NCBI GenBank assembly: GCA_017561985.1
Contig: JAFZAZ010000015.1
Coordinates: 1 to 64,000, forward strand
Direction: 5' to 3'
Length of the DNA: 64,000 bases
DNA from: Lachnospiraceae bacterium
Lineage (GTDB): Bacteria > Bacillota_A > Clostridia > Lachnospirales > Lachnospiraceae
Positions 60,019 to 64,000 of the stretch are shown piece by piece. A model generated the notes under the pieces. That model had not been told where the DNA came from and ran no database searches. It saw nothing but the letters and a program-made list of their open reading frames with translations. Position numbers and translations under genes: made by a program. Each line of letters begins with the position of its first letter. The first letter of the stretch is position 1.

Positions 60019-60831
60019 TTAGCCGTTCCATCTCCCGCGGATATAAGCCACCTGACGGTTGAGCATGTCCGTGTCGACCGCGCCCGTCTTGTCGAACGCC
60101 GTGGACTCGAGTGTGAACGTTCCGTCGTAGCCCGTGTTCTTCACAAACGCGAGGAATTTCTCGAAATCAATGTGTCCCGCGCCGATCGGAAGTGTCTTCA
60201 ATGCGGTCCAGTCCTTGTAGCCGCCCGCGTAATCGTTGATGTGGTAATGGTGCACACGGCCTTCTTTCCACACCCACGCGTACTCGCCTTCGCAAAATGC
60301 CTCGATCTGGCCGTGGAACGCAGCCATCTTCGTGTCAAAGATAAACCCTACATTGTCATAGCGGTCCGCCAGCTGCTTCCAGTGAAGAAGCGGGTCTTCC
60401 CTGTTGCACACGACATTTTCCACCAGAAGCTCTACGCCGTGGTCCTCGCAGATCTTTCGCAGATCGCCGTACGCCTTAAGATTGTTGTCGAAGCAGCAGT
60501 CCGACATCTGGCCGTTCCACAGGTGGAATACCATCCGGTCCGAGCCGAGTGCTTCCGCCATGCGGGCGTTGCACTCCATAAGGCGGTTCACCTCCGCAAA
60601 ATTCCCCTGCGTCGCCTCCTCGCCGACTGACTTCTGGCAATGAAACACCGGGATATAAAGTCCGAGGCTCTTCACATACTCCGTGATCTCGTCCTGCGTC
60701 TCGTACCAGTTGCTGTACAACATGAACTCAAGCCCGTCACCCTCGAGTTTCTTCTCCAGCTCACCGAGCAGTCTCGGATTGCGGCCGTTCGGTTTGCCGA
60801 TCAAAGCGCCCGTGGAGCATAATACTTTCAT
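60019..60831 (-). CDS. Sugar phosphate isomerase/epimerase-like TIM barrel
   Basis: 270 aa xylose-isomerase-like/AP-endonuclease-2 fold. Metal-ligand-type motifs are seen: IPVFHCQ, LLVENV (Glu near 137), FIFDTKMAAFHG and HHYHINDYAG, and a final FTLESTAFD. Members act as sugar isomerases, epimerases or inosose dehydratases; specificity cannot be assigned. GGAGG precedes the ATG and an extended -10 (TGGTATAAT at about 60873-60865) lies upstream. Confidence 0.87.
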   Translation of the reverse strand: MKVLCSTGALIGKPNGRNPRLLGELEKKLEGDGLEFMLYSNWYETQDEITEYVKSLGLYIPVFHCQKSVGEEATQGNFAEVNRLMECNARMAEALGSDRMVFHLWNGQMSDCCFDNNLKAYGDLRKICEDHGVELLVENVVCNREDPLLHWKQLADRYDNVGFIFDTKMAAFHGQIEAFCEGEYAWVWKEGRVHHYHINDYAGGYKDWTALKTLPIGAGHIDFEKFLAFVKNTGYDGTFTLESTAFDKTGAVDTDMLNRQVAYIRGRWNG

Positions 60832-61043
60832 AATCGTTCCTCCCTGTGGTTTTTGTTTTGCCGAATTATACCACGTGCACGCGAAATGCGCAAGCGTGCG
60901 GCGAGGGCGAGATCAGGCCCTCCCACTTCGGAAAATGCACCTCCCCGATTCCACACAGATTCCACCGAACCTCCATATTCTCTCCTCAAACTGCGGCTAT
61001 ACTCAAGCTGTAAACCAAAAACCGATTTACAAGGGGTGAAATT

Positions 61044-62723
61044 ATGAAAATACGAAAAAAAACCAAAGTGATATCCGCATTCTTGCTTTCCATTCTGCTC
61101 CTCTTCTCGCTCGCCGCATGCGGCAGCGAGGAGAGTTCCGAGCGGAAAACACAGACGACTGCCGCTTCCGATACGGATGATTCCGGCAAGGGCACGGTCG
61201 ATTCCGACAGTTCGGGCAAAGCCGGTTCCGACTCCGATAATTCCGACAAGGCAGGTTCCGACGCGGGCAATCCCGCAGGCGGCAAGACGCGCAAGGGAAA
61301 CGGCTCCGGCACGCAGGACACGGTTGTTCCCGCGTCGAGCTCTTCCGTGTCCGACACAGACATTGACCCGGAGGCTCTCTTCTCCGACCGCGACCTTGAC
61401 CGGACGCCCGACCTCACGGATGCGAAAAATGTGGTTGTGGCAAACAATACTGTCATCGACATCACCGGGGAAGGCATTTACCTCGTGACCGGCACGGCGA
61501 CTGAATGCACGATCCGCGTCGAGGCCGACAAAAAAGCGAAAATTCAGCTCGTGCTCGACGGCGTGAGCGTTACCAATACCGATGCTCCCGTGATCTACGT
61601 TGTCTCGGCCGACAAATGTTTCGTGACACTCACGGGCACCGAGTCCAAACTCGCTGTGAGCGGTGCATTTTCCGCGGACGAGGACACCGATACGAACGCG
61701 GTGATCTACTCGAAGGACGACCTCGTGCTCAACGGCACCGGCACCCTCACGGTGAATTCCGCGCAGGGCCACGGCATCTCGGGCAAGGATGATGTGAAGG
61801 TCACCGGAGGTACCTGGAACATAACCTCACAGGGACACTGCATCCGCGCCAACGACTCGCTTTCGATCGCGGACGGCACGTTCACACTCGTAAGCTCCGA
61901 GAAGGACGGTCTCCACTGCGAGAACGACGACGCGGACAGCTGGATCTTCATCGGCGGCGGAAAATATACCGTCAGGGCCAAGAGTGACGGCATTCAGGCG
62001 ATGAGCTTCCTTCGGATTGACGGCGGTTCGATCACCGTCAACGCTTCGGAGGGACTCGAGGCGACCTGCGTCGTGATCAACGACGGAACGTTGGTCATCA
62101 ACGCTTCGGACGACGGTATCAACGCGTCCCGCAAGAGCGGAGTTTACGCGACACCGACGGTCATCTTTAACGGCGGAAGCACGAAGATCACGGTCGGCCA
62201 GGGCGACACCGATGCGGTGGACGCGAACGGCGACATTTACATGAACGGCGGAACCGTCGACATCACCTCGACCATGTCCTCCTTCGACTATGACGGCAAG
62301 GGCGTATACACCGGCGGAACCGTCATCATCAACGGCGAGCAGGTCGACACTATTCCCGAGCCCGCAATGATGGGTCCCGGCGGTTTCCCCGGCGGAAAGA
62401 ACGGGTTCGGCGGCAACCGCGGCGGTGATCAGGGAGGTAATCAGGGAGGCAACCGCGGCGGCCGTGACGGCGGTTTCGGCGGCGACCGGGGCGCCGGTCA
62501 GGGCGGCGGATTCCCCGGATATCCCGGCGGAAGTCAGGACGGCAGCTTCCCCGGCTTCGATCTCCCGGAGGATTTCGACGCCGACTCCTTCAGGGACTTC
62601 AATCTTCCTGAGGATTTCGATGCGGATGCCTTCAGGGACTTTAATCTTCCGGAGGGCTTCAATCTGCCTGAGGGATTCAAAATTCCGGGCAGCGAGGAAC
62701 AGGACTTCAGTTCCGCAACCTGA
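61044..62723 (+). CDS. Cthe_2159-like carbohydrate-binding lipoprotein
   Basis: 559 aa. Lipoprotein signal ending SLAAC (Cys26). A Ser/Asp/Gly repeat linker with SDSDNSDKAG units (about 28-110). Then a parallel beta-helix of repeated short strands (about 120-450; motifs ISGKDDVKVTGGTWNI, HCENDDADSW, GIQAMSFLRIDGGSI) as in the cellulose/pectin-binding Cthe_2159 family. A Gly-rich GGNRGG region (about 455-500) and a FNLPEDFDAD tandem repeat end the protein. Role: surface binding of plant polysaccharide (inference). AAGGGG precedes the ATG. Confidence 0.87.
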   Translation: MKIRKKTKVISAFLLSILLLFSLAACGSEESSERKTQTTAASDTDDSGKGTVDSDSSGKAGSDSDNSDKAGSDAGNPAGGKTRKGNGSGTQDTVVPASSSSVSDTDIDPEALFSDRDLDRTPDLTDAKNVVVANNTVIDITGEGIYLVTGTATECTIRVEADKKAKIQLVLDGVSVTNTDAPVIYVVSADKCFVTLTGTESKLAVSGAFSADEDTDTNAVIYSKDDLVLNGTGTLTVNSAQGHGISGKDDVKVTGGTWNITSQGHCIRANDSLSIADGTFTLVSSEKDGLHCENDDADSWIFIGGGKYTVRAKSDGIQAMSFLRIDGGSITVNASEGLEATCVVINDGTLVINASDDGINASRKSGVYATPTVIFNGGSTKITVGQGDTDAVDANGDIYMNGGTVDITSTMSSFDYDGKGVYTGGTVIINGEQVDTIPEPAMMGPGGFPGGKNGFGGNRGGDQGGNQGGNRGGRDGGFGGDRGAGQGGGFPGYPGGSQDGSFPGFDLPEDFDADSFRDFNLPEDFDADAFRDFNLPEGFNLPEGFKIPGSEEQDFSSAT

Positions 62724-62743
62724 TCTGACTCAGACGGTCTGAC

Positions 62744-62782
62744 GGCCGTGCCCCGTTTGCGAAAGCGAGCCGGGGCACGGCC
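62744..62782 (+). terminator. GC-rich hairpin after the carbohydrate-binding lipoprotein
   Basis: GGCCGTGCCCCG pairs with CGGGGCACGGCC. No T-run follows, so it may protect the RNA end rather than terminate by itself. Confidence 0.55.
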
Positions 62783-62799
62783 TCCCCCAAATAAATACT

Positions 62800-62850
62800 G
62801 CGGCACGATGATATGCATTTTGCAAATGCTCTCTCGTGCCGCATTTTCCC
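62800..62850 (+). terminator. Second hairpin before the two-component genes
   Basis: GCGGCACGA (62800-62808) pairs with TCGTGCCGC (62834-62842), with an inner GCATTT/AAATGC stem, followed by ATTTTCCCTTG. It reads as a terminator although its tail is interrupted; the right arm overlaps one GGAAAATG-family octamer. Confidence 0.65.
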
Positions 62851-62880
62851 TTGTATTTTTTCGGAAAATGACGGTATAAT
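62851..62880 (+). promoter_or_regulatory. Promoter of the two-component system
   Basis: TTGTAT (62851-62856), 18-base spacer, TATAAT (62875-62880). The spacer contains the octamer GGAAAATG (62863-62870). Confidence 0.65.
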
Positions 62881-62899
62881 AACGCTATGGAGGTGTCTT

Positions 62900-63568
62900 A
62901 TGCCAAGGATTCTGATTGCGGACGACGAGCCCGATATCGCTCGTCTGATCGCGCGATACGCATCGCGGGAAGGCTACGAAGTCCTGAGCGTGGAAAGCGG
63001 CGACGCAGCGGTTGCCGCCTGCCGGAAACAGGATTTCGATATCATTGTGATGGATGTCATGATGCCGGGAACCGACGGTTTTTCGGCCTGCGAACAGATC
63101 CGCAGGTTCAAAAACATCCCGGTGCTGATGCTCTCTGCCCGCGGCACGGAATTTGACAAGCTCTACGGCTTCGAGGTCGGCGTCGATGACTACGTCACCA
63201 AGCCGTTTTCCCCGAAGGAGCTTCTTGCGCGTATAAACGCCATCCTCCGGCGAAGCGGCACTCCCGCTGCGGAGGAGACCGTGCTTCGCTCCGGCGGTCT
63301 TGTCGTGGACACGCTCGGGCACAGTGTCACGATCGATGGCGTCCGCACGGACCTCACGGTCAAGGAGTACGCCGTTCTCACATTTCTCATGAAAAATAAG
63401 GGCATCGTCCTGTCACGCGACCGGATTCTCGACGCGGTGTGGGGCTATGAGTCCTTCGGCGAGGACCGCACCGTCGACTGGCAGATCAAACTGCTCCGCG
63501 GCAAGCTGGGTCCGTACCGTGACAACATTCACACTATACGAGGGGTGGGCTACCGATTTGAAGACTAA
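62900..63568 (+). CDS. OmpR-family response regulator
   Basis: 222 aa. Receiver domain 1-115: acidic pocket DDEPD, phospho-acceptor Asp in IIVMDVMMPG, Thr/Ser in LMLSARG, Lys in YVTKPFSP. C-terminal winged helix about 130-222 (LTVKEYAVLTFLMKNKG, TIRGVGYRFED). GGAGG precedes ATG 62900; the longer frame includes promoter DNA. The sensor kinase gene overlaps its end by 11 bases. Regulated genes may include the neighbouring lipoprotein (inference). Confidence 0.95.
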   Translation: MPRILIADDEPDIARLIARYASREGYEVLSVESGDAAVAACRKQDFDIIVMDVMMPGTDGFSACEQIRRFKNIPVLMLSARGTEFDKLYGFEVGVDDYVTKPFSPKELLARINAILRRSGTPAAEETVLRSGGLVVDTLGHSVTIDGVRTDLTVKEYAVLTFLMKNKGIVLSRDRILDAVWGYESFGEDRTVDWQIKLLRGKLGPYRDNIHTIRGVGYRFED

Positions 63569-64000
63569 AACCGGCTCGTTTCGATTTAAACTCTGGACAT
63601 ATTTCGCGGCGTTCACCGCGGTCATTTTCCTCGTGCTTTGGCTTCTGCAGACCGTTTTTCTGCAGGGGCTTTACGAAAGTATGATCATCCGCAACGTAAA
63701 GAGCAGCGCGAAGAAGATCGTCGAAAAGACCTCCTCCTGCACGAACGAGGACGAGGTGAGCGCGTACATCGATTCGCTCGCGTACGACGACACGCTGCTC
63801 GTTTACATCACCGACGTGAATTTCACGAAACGCTACAGCTCGAACCTCTACAAAAAACCGCAGGATGTCGAGCGCGTCAACCGTGGTCAGCGCGGAAAAA
63901 ACAACCGCGACTTCCTTCCGCTGAACCGCCCCGACGACGCACCACAGGACAGCCGCCCGGACGGGAAGCCTGCCGATCAGGGATATTGGACGCAGCAGTC
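63558..64000 (+). CDS. Sensor histidine kinase, 3'-truncated by window edge
   Basis: 147 codons visible, from TTG at 63558, with AGGGGTGG about 9 bases before it and an 11-base overlap with the response regulator. Residues about 12-36 are a membrane helix followed by an extracellular sensor region with a Pro/Asp-rich stretch at the window end. The HAMP, His and ATPase parts lie beyond the edge; the kinase call rests on position after an OmpR-type regulator and on the N-terminal layout. A later ATG exists at about residue 41. Confidence 0.85.
   Translation, partial: MKTKTGSFRFKLWTYFAAFTAVIFLVLWLLQTVFLQGLYESMIIRNVKSSAKKIVEKTSSCTNEDEVSAYIDSLAYDDTLLVYITDVNFTKRYSSNLYKKPQDVERVNRGQRGKNNRDFLPLNRPDDAPQDSRPDGKPADQGYWTQQ

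Noticed and set aside
62400..62500. Gly/Arg-rich repeat considered as an RNA-binding RGG protein segment
   Set aside because: It is in an exported lipoprotein after the beta-helix, so a surface spacer is more likely than RNA binding.
1..64000. tRNA, rRNA, CRISPR array, prophage or intact insertion sequence
   Set aside because: Reading both strands for T-loop sequences, regularly spaced repeats, transposase or integrase motifs gave nothing convincing, though a covariance search was not possible here.

Overview
The window is a gene-dense, roughly 55-60% GC stretch of chromosome from an anaerobic, fermentative Firmicute, most likely a Clostridia member near Lachnospiraceae (inference). Support comes from a threonine T-box, a ZTP (pfl-motif) riboswitch before pyruvate formate-lyase, a HydABC-type [FeFe]-hydrogenase, a pyrophosphate-type phosphofructokinase, DUF1015, ABC-F, CarD and YtrA-type GntR proteins, sigma-A promoters close to TTGACA-N17-TATAAT and many rho-independent terminators. 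No rRNA, tRNA, CRISPR array, prophage or intact insertion sequence was seen. Both ends cut through genes.

Layout. 1-3.1 kb: an ECF sigma operon with a membrane regulator, a secreted ricin-lectin protein with a caspase/CHAT-like His-Cys pair, and a truncated membrane-anchored protein. 3.2-9.2 kb: thrS behind a T-box, diverging from a large GH2 glycosidase. 9.3-13.4 kb: an XRE regulator, a lipoprotein, and a radical SAM/SPASM enzyme directly behind a zinc-ribbon protein with repeated Tyr-Ala-Gly-Pro motifs. 13.6-19.7 kb: a sodium:solute symporter with an acyl-CoA ligase, a lipoprotein, and a GH43-CBM lipoprotein. 19.8-36.1 kb: mostly housekeeping genes (ABC-F, DUF1015, argS, lysC, cyclophilin, tmcAL, coaD, rsmD, Mrp ATPase, DHH phosphoesterase, pfp). 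36.3-41.1 kb: three tandem copies of a two-gene module made of a double-zinc-ribbon membrane protein and a small membrane protein. 41.2-44.4 kb: pflB-pflA. 44.4-51.5 kb: an eight-gene YtrA/ABC-transporter operon with duplicated exported and membrane subunits and twin operators. 51.7-57 kb: a MerR regulator, then hydC-hydB-hydA. 57-64 kb: CarD, a serine hydrolase, an SDR, a sugar isomerase-like protein, a Cthe_2159-like carbohydrate-binding lipoprotein and a two-component system.

How it fits together. PFP, PFL and HydABC describe mixed-acid/hydrogen fermentation. GH2, GH43-CBM, the Cthe_2159-like protein, the SDR and the sugar isomerase point to use of plant-type polysaccharides. The best candidates for undescribed biology are the three-fold zinc-ribbon/small-membrane-protein array, the YAGP-repeat protein with its SPASM enzyme, the duplicated YtrA operon, the ECF/ricin-CHAT operon, and a genome-signature-like octamer, GGAAAATG. 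I counted 38 octamer copies on both strands, where about 1-2 are expected from base composition. It is absent from the thrS, PFL, PFP and hydrogenase genes.
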